A DNA stretch of 64,000 nt from Halicephalobus mephisto (taxonomy: Eukaryota; Nematoda; Chromadorea; Rhabditida; Panagrolaimidae), in NCBI GenBank assembly GCA_009193035.1, contig SWDT01000163.1:213475-277474 (forward strand), written 5' to 3'. Within the stretch, counting starts at the first letter, position 1. Every line of letters begins with the position of its first letter. Of this stretch, positions 24,227 through 35,170 are shown piece by piece. The position numbers and the translations under genes were made by a program. The notes under the pieces are model-generated. The model did no database searches. It was not told where the DNA came from and saw nothing but the letters and a program-made list of their open reading frames with translations.

Positions 24227-25644
24227 TCAAATAAACCTGAATAACATGTAATTTAGAAAGATAAATATATGAGATTTTAACTTAAGGAATTGAGATCCAT
24301 TAGACGTGAAGATCTCCTTTGGATACTGTTCTTGCCAAACGACAAACCCGGTTTCAAGCGGCGATTTAGGCTGCTCCCGTTCCCATAGGTTTCGAAAGCC
24401 CTTGAAAGATCGAAGAGGTCTGATGTAATCCAACTTCAGTATTTCATCATTCATAATAGGAGCGATGGAATAATTGTGGAGTTGTTTCAGTTTTGTGATA
24501 ATATTGGATTGACCAATAAAGTGTGCTGAAAATTACCAGTAAAAACTAATTGATTAAATTTCATCACCTGCTCCAATAGCAACAAAAATTATTTCTTCTT
24601 TTTTGTCTTCAAAAAATCCATGAAGACGTTCGGCCATTCTTTTGTTCCTTGATGTAATCATGTCATTTTTGATTCTTTGTTGTAATGATGACAATTCAGA
24701 ATTGGAATCCGACTCAAGGAAATTTGTGGATTCAAAAATAGTTTCATCGAGTTTTCCACATTGATACTTTTCCAACATGGTTTCTGAATTTCTTATTTCT
24801 CTCGGCTTTTTCCCGTCGTTCAGAAGCAGATGACTCAACGTCTGTTCCAGAGCTTGAGAAATCTATAATAAAGTGGAAGTATTAACAATAATTCATCTTA
24901 AAATTGTTTTTCACCTCTTTGGTAGACATGGAATGTAAAGGTTCGCATTGTTCTTCTGGACTTTCGATCGATTTTATTTTTTTCCCAAGTTTTTGAGCTT
25001 CTTCTGCGAGGAACGCATCAAGCATTTGGACAGATTCCTTAGGTGGTCCGTCATTATTGAAATGAAGAAGATGAAACAACATAAATAACACCCAAGTAGG
25101 TTTTCTGTACTGCCATTCTACAGTAATCTCATGGAATTTTTTCAGAACATTGTGTTTATCCATGGATTGGAGAGCGAAAAAAGAACGAATCAACTGACGT
25201 TTTCTGGATTTTAAATCTGAAAACCCCAAGTTGAAGAGCTAAAAAAGAGGAAAATCAATTTACATCTTTCGATTTTCGAAAATAGGTGTTTTCCGATTAG
25301 TTTTTCGAGACGAACTCCTGGAGGAAGGTTCCTACATTTGCTTAAAGTTTCCAAAATCTTCGGATTATTCAGTGCAAGTTCCAAAATGACCGTATCCGCG
25401 GCTTCAAAGGCGGAGTGAACATTCGGATGAACTAAAACATCTAGATTAGAAATAAAAAAGGAAAATGAATACCATCATGCCAAACATCGCTCCAGGCAAT
25501 ATGTATAGTTCCGAAGAGAAAAATTGGGTTACTTCTCCCGGATTCCGTTACTTTCCACAAATGCGATTGTTCTTGTGTCTCTGAGCATTTGGATTCTGTG
25601 TACTTCAGAGCTGATAATAGTAAGAGAGGTAGAATATTTATCAT
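24227..25644 (-). CDS. TIKI-type TraB-family metalloprotease
   Basis: Five exons (25473-25644, 25264-25440, 24915-25216, 24568-24862, 24227-24525) give about 414 aa. A signal peptide (MINILPLLLLSALKYTES) precedes the TraB/TIKI signature FLFGTIHIAWSDVW (GTIH). Then come a Glu in ADTVILELALNNP, the helical middle (KPTWVLFMLFHLL, LDAFLAEEAQKLGKK) and the second signature AIGAAHFIGQ. These His and Glu positions correspond to those used by TIKI, the membrane-bound protease that cleaves the amino terminus of Wnt ligands. The C-terminus ends in a short hydrophobic run (SHIFIFLNYMLF), compatible with membrane or GPI anchoring. The second intron is 47 nt. Substrate identity is inferred from family only. 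Confidence 0.8.
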
Positions 25645-26274
25645 TATAAACTTGGGAAATTTGCTGAATAAAATTGGGGCATACTGGAGACTTCAATAAT
25701 CGACGCTGAATACTTGTTCCGATCTAAACACGCAATTTTTGAATTGAAAATGTTGCAAAACACGCAATCTAGTAAGAAGAAAAGTGCAAACAAGTAGGTT
25801 CAGGAAACGAAAGTTGGTAGAGCAACAATGGGTCAAGGGCCTTCTGTTTACATTTGGATAATTGGCCTGAATGGCTGAGAAGAAGCTTTAACCTATGTTC
25901 GCGCAGTTAGTATCGCCAACAATCTGACTCGCGAAACATCCCGACATTTCTCACAATAGTCGTAGAACAAACATTAACAGAGAAAATTATGGACGAACAT
26001 TGTTTGGCAGTTTTTGGAAGTGTGAACAAATGCCCCTCAAACTCTTCCATAGACAGGTGGTGCCTATTTTTGTTCTTCCGGAAGCTGCCATCCAATTTTG
26101 GGCAGATTGAATCCATTTTCCGACTAATATTCAGGCTATAGATTTATCGAGCATTCAATAATAGTAAAGAAACAAAAAACGCTATGGTAAAATGGAATCT
26201 GGTTTACAAAGAAAAACAAAATTAAAGTGTGAGGTTGGGACAAGTGGATAAAACTGGACTACTGTTGCAAATAT
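25645..26274. other. Intergenic with one possible small ORF
   Basis: A 69-codon minus-strand ORF with ATG start (25907-26116) has a fairly even composition but no recognised motif, splice partner or signal peptide. I would not call it a gene without transcript support. The region holds the TIKI promoter and the 3' UTR of the bZIP gene. Confidence 0.35.
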
Positions 26275-27202
26275 TTAATTCCTTCCATGAATTTCCGCAA
26301 TCAAGTCCTTGAGGTACTTGATTTCGTTTCCCAAAGAAGTTGCTTGAGTTTTTAGGGTACGATTTCGAGATTCAAGCTCCCGAAGTTCCTTCTGTTTGGA
26401 TTCACGTTCAAAGCGTTTCTTCTCTCGATATCTGGCAGCAGCCACACGATTCAATTCCTTCTTCCGATTGCATGCATTTCCACGACGAGTCGATTTCTTC
26501 TGAGAACGTCTTTGAAGATCAGAAGCAGATGAAGGAGAAGTTGACCGCCGTTCGATCTCCGCGCATTCTCTTTGAATCTCCTCGTAGATTTCCTCTTGGC
26601 TGATTTCGGAGCTTTGTGAAGCATCTTCAGCATAAGATTCCCATGAGGAACTAGAGTAAGCACTCTGAGTAGATTTACGTCCATCAAATTCACCTTGATC
26701 GGTCTCAATTGTGTCAGTATTCTGATCGCTAAAAACGAGGATTAATTGCCACCGTTTTAAAGTCCCTAGACACTTACTAAGAATTCTGGAAGAAGTGAGA
26801 AGGGTCTTCTGATTGATACTGAGTCATCGACAAAGTATTCGATGAAGGTGGTTGATAGTCGAGTTCCATGTTCACGTGATCTGCTTTGAAATCTGTTTCC
26901 GAGTAACTGTATGGTTGAGATTCACTTGTCGGGATTTGCATCAGTTCCTGATTTAACATTGCATTATTGGAAGTGTTACTGTACCATGAGTCGTTCAGTT
27001 CCATATTACCAAGGCCCACATATTGTCCATAGCCATCATTGATGCTCACGTTAGACTCAACAAACACAGCACTCGGTTTCTGGAGGGAGGGGGGTACGGA
27101 ACACAGGAGAAAATCCTGGAGCAGCACCCCATTCGGGGGCACCTCCCACTCCCATTCCAGGTCGTCCAACGACGGGACTACTCCATAGTTGTTGGTTTCC
27201 AT
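26275..27202 (-). CDS. atf-4: ATF4-type bZIP transcription factor
   Basis: Two coding exons (26778-27202, 26275-26728) give about 292 aa. The C-terminal bZIP has the basic region NRVAAARYREKKR, preceded by RKKEL, and a zipper ending GNEIKYLKDLIAEI, very like the AEKEIQYLKDLI-type end of metazoan ATF4. The N-terminal half is acidic, with Ser/Tyr/Gln-rich activation sequence (DDLEWEWEVP). ATF4 is the effector of the integrated stress response and is translated when eIF2 is phosphorylated. The start at 27202 is chosen because the frame opens there and an overlapping upstream ORF crosses it in another frame, as in other ATF4 genes. Confidence 0.88.
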
Positions 27203-27284
27203 TGTAGTTATTGTTCGGTCTAGTTGTATTGGAATTAGAACGAATAGAATAGGCCGAAGCCATGTTTATCATGTTGAAATTCAT
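27057..27284 (-). promoter_or_regulatory. Overlapping inhibitory uORF of the ATF4 gene
   Basis: An ATG at 27282-27284 opens a 75-codon frame that runs through the main start codon (27202) and ends at 27057, overlapping the CDS by 146 nt in another frame. This is the position and behaviour of the inhibitory uORF2 of mammalian ATF4. Ribosomes that translate it cannot initiate the main protein. Confidence 0.7.
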
Positions 27285-27687
27285 CTTGAATGAAGAGCAA
27301 AAGAGCTGAAGCAAGATTCTGAAAAAAATTAAATTAAATCCAACTCCAATTTAGGTATATATTATGATATCTACACAAGTCCAAATTGATGATAAAACGA
27401 CAACTACGGGCGTACTCCAATTCACGTGAATGCTAAACTGGTCTTATGAGCGTGCTTTGCTTTAGATGCACCAATCACGTCCATCATCAGTTAATGCCTG
27501 CACAAACAACAAGATCCGTTTTCTCGCAGAAAGAAGTGTTAAGGTCCGCCCATCGAAAATCGATAATCAATCGTAAATTCCCCTTCTGTCCAATTAAAAC
27601 TAACGTTGGAATTAAAGAATCTATGCAAACACTCTTACAGAGTCAAAAGTTGAGAGATTAAGCACAGTCCACTACGTTATTGAGGGA

Positions 27688-27696
27688 TGATGCAAT
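27688..27696 (+). promoter_or_regulatory. TGATGCAAT element (C/EBP-ATF response-like)
   Basis: TGATGCAAT matches the core of the amino-acid/C/EBP-ATF response element bound by ATF4 heterodimers. It sits 14 nt inside the putative first intron of the ATF4 gene, so it could mediate autoregulation. A 9-base match can be chance. Confidence 0.35.
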
Positions 27697-27767
27697 AAGT
27701 TAAACTGACCTTTTGCACAATTATAGGAATAGTTCCTAAAGTGCAGTTTCGTCGATACCAGGGATCG

Positions 27768-27779
27768 TTACGCTTCCAT
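27768..27779 (-). promoter_or_regulatory. Three-codon uORF (possible uORF1)
   Basis: ATG GAA GCG TAA lies in the putative upstream leader exon, which ends at a GTCAGT donor (exon boundary 27710). A leader intron would join it to an acceptor TTTTTTCAG near 27320, ahead of the long uORF. Mammalian ATF4 also carries a three-codon first uORF that allows reinitiation. If the downstream acceptor is a trans-splice site, this leader would be absent. Confidence 0.5.
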
Positions 27780-28182
27780 TTTTGAGAATCAATAAGTGTA
27801 TTCTGGAATTTAAAAAAATTAATAAGGTTTTAAAATTTTAGGAAAACGCGCCCGAAGAGAGGCGGTCGATAACTGGTCGCCACATGGCGGCGTGGGTCTC
27901 TGTCTCTGCTTTTCTGCTCAAGTCTGTCCGAACGATTTCGAAATCTAGTGAGCGAAATACAACCTCCAAATGATGTCATTTCATAGCAAACACAGTTTTT
28001 TTATAAATATTTTACAAACCATAAAATTAATTTTATAACAATTGCAATTGATAAATTTTTCAATATTTTCTCAGTATATATTTTATCGGAAATTTAGCAG
28101 AAAATTGAGCATTCAAGCAGAAACTTGTTTTAAATATTCAAGTAGAGTTGTTTTATATAGTTACGCTGTTAAATAGTAAAAA

Positions 28183-29200
28183 TGGACTCGGATGTCATGA
28201 GATTTGACACCATATGGGAAACCATACTCTTCAAAGAGGTAAATTTAATTTTTAATTTTAAAATTCTTTCTGAATTTTCAGAAACTTGAGGATGCTCATA
28301 AAACACTTACGAAATTCTATGACAAAAGCTCTAACACCATCATTGGGCATTCGAAGCCATTATTTGTTTGGAAAGAAACTCTATTAAAAAAACAAAAAGA
28401 AATAAATGAAATTAATGAAGCCGATAGTGTTGCTGAACAGGCCCTTGTTGAAAAGGACAAGGAGGTCAACCACCTCATCGACGAAATTACTAATTATTGT
28501 GAAAATTTAATTCGAAATTGTTCTTCAATGTTGTTTGAAATCCACAACGAATATGAAGAAGCCCTTGAAGACTTCACAAACAGAGAGACTCGATTAAAAT
28601 TAGAAGCTAGAGAAAAATTTGATCAACTTATTGTTGAAAAATTCAGAGAATGGCGGATGGATGAGATAAATAAATTAAGAAAAAGAATTCAAGACGAAGT
28701 AATATTTTCAAAAAAAACAACTAATTTAGGAAACATTTAGGTAGAAGCAAATTCCAAAAAGAGAATTTCCTCCTATCAATCCATGAGGAAGCAACAATTC
28801 CAAGAATGCGAAACCATAATGAAGCTTCAGGAAGAAATCAAGGACATCCAGATTGCATTGTCGAGATATCCATTAGAAGCCAATCAGCAACTCCGAGTGT
28901 ATGACGATCGACTAATGAAACAAAAAGAAAATGTAACTTTATTTCCAATTGCGTAATTACTTTAAATTATTTCAGCTGAAGATTTTGCAGAAACAACTCA
29001 AGTTTGCCCAAAAAGGTACTGAAGGCACATTAAGTCGCTCCACATCAAGGAAAACAAGTAAAGACACTCAGAGAACAAAAGTGAGTGAAGGCATGAAGCG
29101 TAGACAAACGGTATATGAACAGATATTCAAAAGTGGGAGGAAACGCTTCGAAAAACAGGAAACAGGCAGTTCGACAACCGCAGAAGACGGGAACCCGTAA
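28183..29200 (+). CDS. Unrecognised coiled-coil protein
   Basis: Four exons (28183-28239, 28282-28698, 28741-28932, 28976-29200) give about 296 aa, all in phase 0. The sequence is nearly all charged heptad-type helix (for example LLKKQKEINEINEADSVAEQ), with a basic Ser/Thr-rich tail (SRSTSRKTSKDTQRTK). No signal peptide or enzyme motif is visible. It could be a cytoskeletal or ciliary coiled-coil component. It ends tail-to-tail with the cytohesin gene, with only 27 nt between stop codons, so 3' UTRs must overlap. Confidence 0.75.
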
Positions 29201-29227
29201 CTGAGTAAAGCGACTATGGAAGTATAA

Positions 29228-30539
29228 TCATCTCTTTGGGCCAGGTGTACTTTCCAGTTTCTTTTTCCTCTTCTGAAGTGTACAAAAGAAAGTATTCTTG
29301 TATACATTTCTTCTGAAACATCAATAAATTACTACAAAAAGAATGAGCAATGCACTTACTGTATAGCTGTTGTCCATGCGTTCATTTCTTCGTAAGTGGA
29401 AGCAGCTAGACGGTAAACAGAATGTCTTCCTTCAACTAGCTTCCCTTTGGGTTCAGCTTTGCAAGATTTGATTAATTCGGCGTTATTAGAGTAAATTTCA
29501 AATGTGTGAGGTTTGGACTTGTCTTCCACCATTCTGACTCCAATGCTTTCTAATGGAATAATTCCCTTCGGCGACTTGTCTGATTCTTGTTCGAAATAGT
29601 ATAAACATCGTTCGTTCAAGACGAACCAGCGTCTTTGCCATGCTTTGTATCCAGATCCCTGTTTGTAGAGCCAGCCCGCGCGGTCAGGATTGTAAAAAGC
29701 TTGTCCCAATTCATTGCTATCGTCATCTGGATTCTTGAACGGTTCACTTTTTATACTTTCAAAAAGGTTGATCAGCATCTCCTCAGGGACGTCTTCACAG
29801 CCATCAATATCCTTATGCATTTGTAGAAATCTATCCAGTGTTATCTTTTCCTTTACACTAGCATTATGGAGAGAAGTGTTGAGCATAATAATCGAGTAGC
29901 AAAGTACAAAACAAGTGTCTGGAAGATCTTATCATGACGCACAAAGTCCAAAAAACATACCCGAGTTCCGGAACACGTGAGGATTTTGTTCACAATATTT
30001 TTTTGCGAAACATTCCATTAACCTATCTATTTTTTGAGCTTCACCAGGAAGACGAAAACTGTTAAGGAAAATACGCAAACATGGCACCAAAGGCTGACCT
30101 CGGAAGTTCTGGCGCCCAATGAAGGAATTCATAACAGCTAAATGAAAATCATCCTTCTCACCGATGTATTCACCAATCGCTGTCTTTCGCAGATCTTTGG
30201 ACGAGAATAAGAAATCAGCGACTGCTTCAGGAGTATTGGTCAACAATTGATGATCTACAAGATACTTGATTCCAGCTTTGGGGTTTGTGTTAAATTTCTT
30301 TTTCCCAATGGAAAAATGTTTGTTCCGTTCTTCCGAGCTGAAAATAGCGAATTAATCGATGTATTTATATATAAAACATACTTTTCAATTACACTAATAG
30401 CAGCGAGTTCATCGTTCACTCTGTTCAATGACGCTTGAAGCTGGTGAATTTCTTGCAATAGCCCAGCTTTATACTGTCGGATATCATTGAGCTTTACTTG
30501 CTCATCAACGGGAAGATCGGAGATGTTAACTTGGCTCAT
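29228..30539 (-). CDS. grp-1: Cytohesin, Arf guanine-nucleotide exchange factor
   Basis: Four exons (30382-30539, 29961-30337, 29360-29918, 29228-29312) give about 392 aa, the usual cytohesin length. An N-terminal coiled coil (residues about 5-55) is followed by a Sec7 domain with the catalytic glutamate in FRLPGEAQKIDR and the second signature IIMLNTSLHN. A PH domain then starts GWLYKQGSGYKAWQRRWFVL and holds the phosphoinositide-binding basic residues. The last small exon supplies the typical polybasic C-terminus (KRKKKLESTPGPKR). It activates Arf GTPases at membranes rich in phosphoinositides. Confidence 0.93.
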
Positions 30540-31987
30540 TAGGAAATAGCATTAGAATAAAACGATTTCGCAGCAAAAATCAATCCAAAACAAAAACAGT
30601 TCTAACAATAACCGCAAAAGTCCAATTGGTGCGCTTTTAGCAAGGAGAACAGAACGCCAATTGCGAACAACTTTCATCATTCAATTTCACAGTCGGATAT
30701 ATTTGTCAATTATGACAAATTAAACTAAAAAATGCATCATTGAGTAAATACTTCACTTTCATAAAGTATTTCCATTTCATTTTTTATTTTTATGCAACTG
30801 AATTCGAAGCTATTTCCACGAATGTAACCCATGTTGATTGAATAGGATGTTTTTGTGGGCATTAGAACCGACAAAGTTGATTGTATTCGTTACCTTGTGA
30901 CTTGATGTTTTGTTGGCAACCTTACTAGTCTCAGATTCAAAAGATTAACTTTCTTCCAAATGTATCTTGCAGTTTCGGATGTTTTATCCACATTTATTTG
31001 CTCGTTTAACCGAATCTTTTTTAGCGAATTTAATTAATTTTTCATGTTACTCCCACGTCGCTAAATTTGATTATTAAAGATAACTTGTCTGAAAAAGATG
31101 TGATTTCAAAAGTACCTGTTTATGAATTTGTTGTTTATTAATTCCTAATTTATGCTCATTGGTCCATTTATTTGCAAGTTTAATTTCGGCATAAACTACT
31201 TTACTGGATTTCAAGAATGGTGGACTATTAGATCTCTATAACTATTTCTTCCCGTTACTTGAATAATTTATCAAACGAGTAACTTATGAATGAGTTCCAC
31301 TATGCCTGTGAAAAAGCAGCATGAGTACTTGTAAACACAGGATTTCCCATCTCAAATCCCTCCGTTCCAGAATTTCTTCTTGCCACAATGTCATGATAAT
31401 TCGGTTGATTCGAGATTCAATTTTAGACAAAATTATTTTCCGGGAGTTTGTTTTCCTCAATTTAACGTTTTTAAATAGAACAACAGTCTGTAGAATCTCG
31501 AATTTAGTTCTGAAGTTCTTCTTTCCGGACACTGACGTTATTTTAAATTTTGATAGAATTCCTACTTGTGCTGCTCTGTTAAATCTTTAATTGGGTACAG
31601 AACATACTTTATCTGATGCGATTCCGCTTTATAAAGCGTTCCTTAAGTCCAATCGAAGCTTTTGAAAATTCAAGGAATTGCCGAAAAATCTTAAGAACCG
31701 TATACGTAGTCTTTACTTCAGCATCAGTGGGCGACATTGAAAGCCACATTTAATTAAACTATTTCCCACTTCTCATTTTGGGCTTATTTTGGTCACAGAA
31801 ATACTTTCTTCTACGACCTTTAATTTAAATTGAATCTGGGGTTTCAAAGCAAATTCATTTACATTGTTCTTTCTACTTCAAGGATGTCAGTTGCCAACAA
31901 AGTTTCGCGTTTCCGATACTTTAAAATGTAAATTCCCACAATCTTTAAAAACTCCATATTTTCAGCAACTGGGCCCGAGAAGATAAA
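30540..31987. other. Intergenic, cytohesin promoter side
   Basis: About 1.4 kb of AT-rich DNA with no exon chain or RNA gene that I can support. The ORFs at 31284-31590 on both strands overlap each other and look like chance. Confidence 0.45.
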
Positions 31988-32332
31988 ATGTGGCTTCTAA
32001 GATCTCCACGAAGCCATCTGCTGGTTACTTGTATCTTGACTATAATAATCTCATTCAGTGTTTTGGCGTAAGTATTAATTTTCGAGCTCTTCATGATCAT
32101 CAACCACTTTGAAAAACATAATTTTCGCTTTTACAGAGAAGAACTACAACGACAAAATAGAGGCAAAGAGATGAATCCTCCGAGCTGGATGAAGCGGGAT
32201 CAAGGGAACCTTCTTAGAGAAAGCGATCCTCATCCTGAACTCATCTTCATCCTCTCAAGTGGCAGAATAGAAAATCTTGCAAGAAGATTTGCATATTATC
32301 CACGTTTTATCCATCATGGATTTCATAATTAA
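31988..32332 (+). CDS. Small secreted peptide precursor
   Basis: Two exons (31988-32067, 32137-32332) give 91 aa. The N-terminus is a clear signal sequence (LLVTCILTIIISFSVLA) split from the rest by a 69-nt intron, a common layout for neuropeptide or antimicrobial precursors. The mature part has possible processing sites: KR after PSWM, GR after FILSS (an amidation-type Gly) and RR before FAYYPRF. The end is aromatic and His-rich. There are no cysteines. A peptide-hormone role is an inference from layout; I do not recognise the family. Confidence 0.6.
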
Positions 32333-32404
32333 CCACGAATTTTATTAATTTTGTTCACGTTAGGTCACGTATGTGATAAATCGGTTAATGTGATCAATAC
32401 GTAA

Positions 32405-33060
32405 TTAGAAACCAGCGTCGGATAGTTGTTGTGCCATAGCTGTGAGATACTCTCCTGCTTCTTCTGGATCCAGTTTGCTTCCGGCAAAGTCTATGAGCTA
32501 AAGTGAAATCGTCAACCGATATCGTAATTGAGTAAAAATACCTCTCTGATGTTCATTGACTCTTTGTTTAAGGAATTAATGATGTAGTTGCTGATCTCTG
32601 CTCTTCCGGCATCGGATTGAGAACTTTTTGCTTTAATTGAAGTACTTTTCCCGTTGTTGAATCCTTTGATGGCGTTGATGACAGCCTCCTTATTAGCAAT
32701 CGATTCTAATAAAAACATTTATTAAGAATTGATGAATCAAAACAAACTTATCACATTAGAAGTGGCTTCAGTGAGTTCATCTTTCTTAGTTGAAGTTGAG
32801 TTATTGACGGGTTTCCAACTTAGCCCTGGGGGTAGAGTACGGGCAATGACTGACTGGATTTGTGCGTTGCTGTCATCCAACACTCCGGTTAAAGTTTCAG
32901 AAGCTGTCTCAGAGGCATCGGCTACAATGTTTTGAATATTTTCAACGACTGAGTTGGAAAGTTCGTTGGATTTTTCGGCCACAGCGTTGGCAATATTACT
33001 CGTTAAGTCTTGTGCCAAAGCAAGACCGAATAAAAATAAAAAGAAACAGAGAGTTTTCAT
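32405..33060 (-). CDS. Unrecognised secreted alpha-helical protein
   Basis: Three exons (32748-33060, 32542-32705, 32405-32497) give about 189 aa. The signal peptide (MKTLCFFLFLFGLALA) is followed by an Ala/Asn/Ser/Glu-rich amphipathic stretch with repeated NAVAEKSNE- and ENIQNIVADASE-type helices. It ends in a conserved-looking segment (LIDFAGSKLDPEEAGEYLTA). There are no cysteines in the mature part. The likely product is a small secreted helical protein of unknown function. An acceptor (TTACAG) lies 35 nt before the ATG, and the upstream gene on the same strand ends about 220 bp away. Confidence 0.7.
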
Positions 33061-33279
33061 TTTGGAGTTTTTTCCAATAACGAGATCTCAATCTCTGTAA
33101 AGTGGGAAATTCTATTTGAAATCAATAAACTTCATAATCCCCCATTAATCTACATACATCACTCTATTTTAATTGTATCGTTACAGTATTACACAAACGA
33201 ACAAATAGATATGGATGAACTTGGGAGATAATTAACGAGATTTTTGAACAAGATAAATGTAGTGTGATCATAAGTGCGG

Positions 33280-33563
33280 TTAATCCTTGCCATCGTTGAG
33301 ATCGAGACTCGTTTTCTGTTTCCTTTTCATCTCGTTTTCTCGAATTGCTGCAAAAGGACCGACTTTTAGTTGAGTACTGCTGGCTGAAAACAATCGTTGC
33401 ATGACATTTGAAAGGTCAAGAACCTACCGGATTTTTCTTTCAGGGACTTTGAATTCGATTGTACTGAGCTCTAAAAAATCCTTGTTAAAAGTTCAAATAG
33501 AAATTTAAAGGATACTTTTTCAATTTGGGATTTCGGAGCAGTTCCAGCGGAGTTTTTATTCAT
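33280..33563 (-). CDS. Small disordered basic protein
   Basis: Three short exons give about 64 aa starting MNKNSAGTAPKSQIEK, with the terminal exon ending RKQKTSLDLNDGKD. It is rich in Lys, Ser and Gln with no hydrophobic segment. Splice sites (donors GTATCC and GTAGGT, acceptors TTTTTTAG and TTTTCAG) fit the phases. The family is not recognised. It is upstream of, and on the same strand as, the secreted helical gene. Confidence 0.5.
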
Positions 33564-33687
33564 TTCTAAAAACCGCCTAAAACAAGTTATTATTAAAATT
33601 AATAGGTATCTGATGAATAATCTTTCGAAAAACAATTTCTGAAAGTGTGAGAAAACTAGTCAAATTTTAAACATACAGAATGGGAAA

Positions 33688-33981
33688 ATGGTAATTAATG
33701 GATTTTCGTTTAAAAATTACATTCCGATCTTGATTCGAAATAAACACGGTAACGAATATTATCGATTATTAAGATTTCAAAAAATCCCGGAAATAAAAAC
33801 GATATTATTGAAAACACCGGTCCGATTCATAAAAGCCAATTACCCTCAACTAAAAGAGCACCGGCATTTACTCCCGGCCAACCTGAAACTGTCTACCTCG
33901 AAAGTTAGTTGGGAGGTGAAATTAAAAAATGCTTATAAAGCACTCAGTGAATACAAATATATTCGAAAAACTTTTATTTAG
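33688..33981 (+). CDS. Small basic single-exon protein, possibly mitochondrial
   Basis: A 97-aa ORF with ATG start and no intron. It is Lys/Arg-rich with few acidic residues and a hydrophobic-basic N-terminus (MVINGFSFKNYIPILIRNKH), a composition seen in mitochondrial ribosomal or assembly proteins. It lies head-to-head with the small gene at 33280-33563, 124 bp apart, so a shared promoter is plausible. No family is recognised. Confidence 0.45.
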   Translation: MVINGFSFKNYIPILIRNKHGNEYYRLLRFQKIPEIKTILLKTPVRFIKANYPQLKEHRHLLPANLKLSTSKVSWEVKLKNAYKALSEYKYIRKTFI

Positions 33982-34019
33982 TTAAATTGAAGGAATTGAA
34001 TTTATAAAGTCGTTTTTCC

Positions 34020-34720
34020 CGGTTAATGTTAATCATAAGCATAACATTGTAAAAATTAAAAATTGGAATTCTTGTAAAATTGGTTTACGGTGAATTTTGC
34101 AAACTTCCTAGAGAACATCAAAAATCTTAGATTTAAATTTTTTTCACTTATTTCTGGAATTTTGAAATTCAAAAAATCAAAAAAATGAATTTCTGGCCAA
34201 GTGCAAATACCGCCCAATTTGAGTCTTCGAAGAAAAAAATGGACATGAAATAGAATTTTTGTGCTATCGTAAAAATTAAAAATAAATGTTGTTACGAAAT
34301 TGTTTCGTAAATGAATTTCCGAAAGTAAGAAATTTGTAGAATTTCCAGTATTAAATATTAGTTCTAAATTTTGTCTGCATTCTAGAAGATTTGAAAAATT
34401 TTTTCCAGATTCTAGAATTTAAAAACATGAGATTTGTGAAAAATTCATAACTTTCCACTGGATTCTACATGATTCTAACAATATAAAAATTAAAAACAAG
34501 TATATTTATAAATTTATTTCTTCAAGAAGTTTTAGAATCTTTCAGAAATTTCCACATCTCGAGTTCTAGATTATTCTAAAAATCTTGAAGAGAATTTGGA
34601 AAACTCGAAAAGCTTGTATTAAGTTCTGGAAAGTTCTAAGAACGTCCACTAGATTCTCCGAAGCTTTAGAACTTTCTACTGGAGTCTGGAAGCTTTTAGA
34701 AGTTTCCTTGAAATTTTAGT
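34020..34720. repeat. Dispersed TTC/GAA-rich repeat, copy A
   Basis: About 700 bp of degenerate units around TTCTAGAA, TTTCTGGAA and TTCTAAAA, often spaced 15-30 nt. The left part (34190-34330, with GTTACGAAATTG) aligns with 44460-44590 (GTTACGAAATCA), and the right part resembles 44600-44830. No coding content. Confidence 0.6.
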
Positions 34721-35170
34721 TTATAAGAACCTAAATGGAAGTTCTTTCGACGTCCTTATCAACGAATACAAACAAACTAACTTTGACAAAAAGCAATTTC
34801 CCAGTATTGAACGACTCAATATGTTAATAAAACTAATTAAAATTTCAAAAGAATTTCGTCGTCGTAAATTTAAGATGCAGCTGTTTTCTTGTAAACTTAG
34901 AAAACTGACTTTGAAATTTTTATTGCAATTACATTAAGAACAAATCCATGTGGCAATCATGATCCTCTGGGCGATGGATAAACGGAAACAACAGCAGAAT
35001 AAAAGCGTAAAAAGTTAAAGCATCTGACGGCAGTCTGATTTCATTTGTTCTTCGTAAGTGAACGAAATGAGCCAATGCGTTCATAAGGAATCAGAATTGC
35101 TGTTTTCTAAGAAAATTCTTTTAATTCCACTTCCTTCTGTCTTTTTACAAGGAATCTTAGAAATACACCG
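34721..35170. other. Intergenic, nothing seen
   Basis: AT-rich DNA between the repeat and the 3' end of the Tyr/Arg-rich gene. I find no exon, RNA or repeat. Confidence 0.4.

Noticed and set aside
25907..26116. 69-codon minus-strand ORF between TIKI and ATF4 genes
   Set aside because: ATG start and even composition, but no motif, splice partner or conservation evidence.
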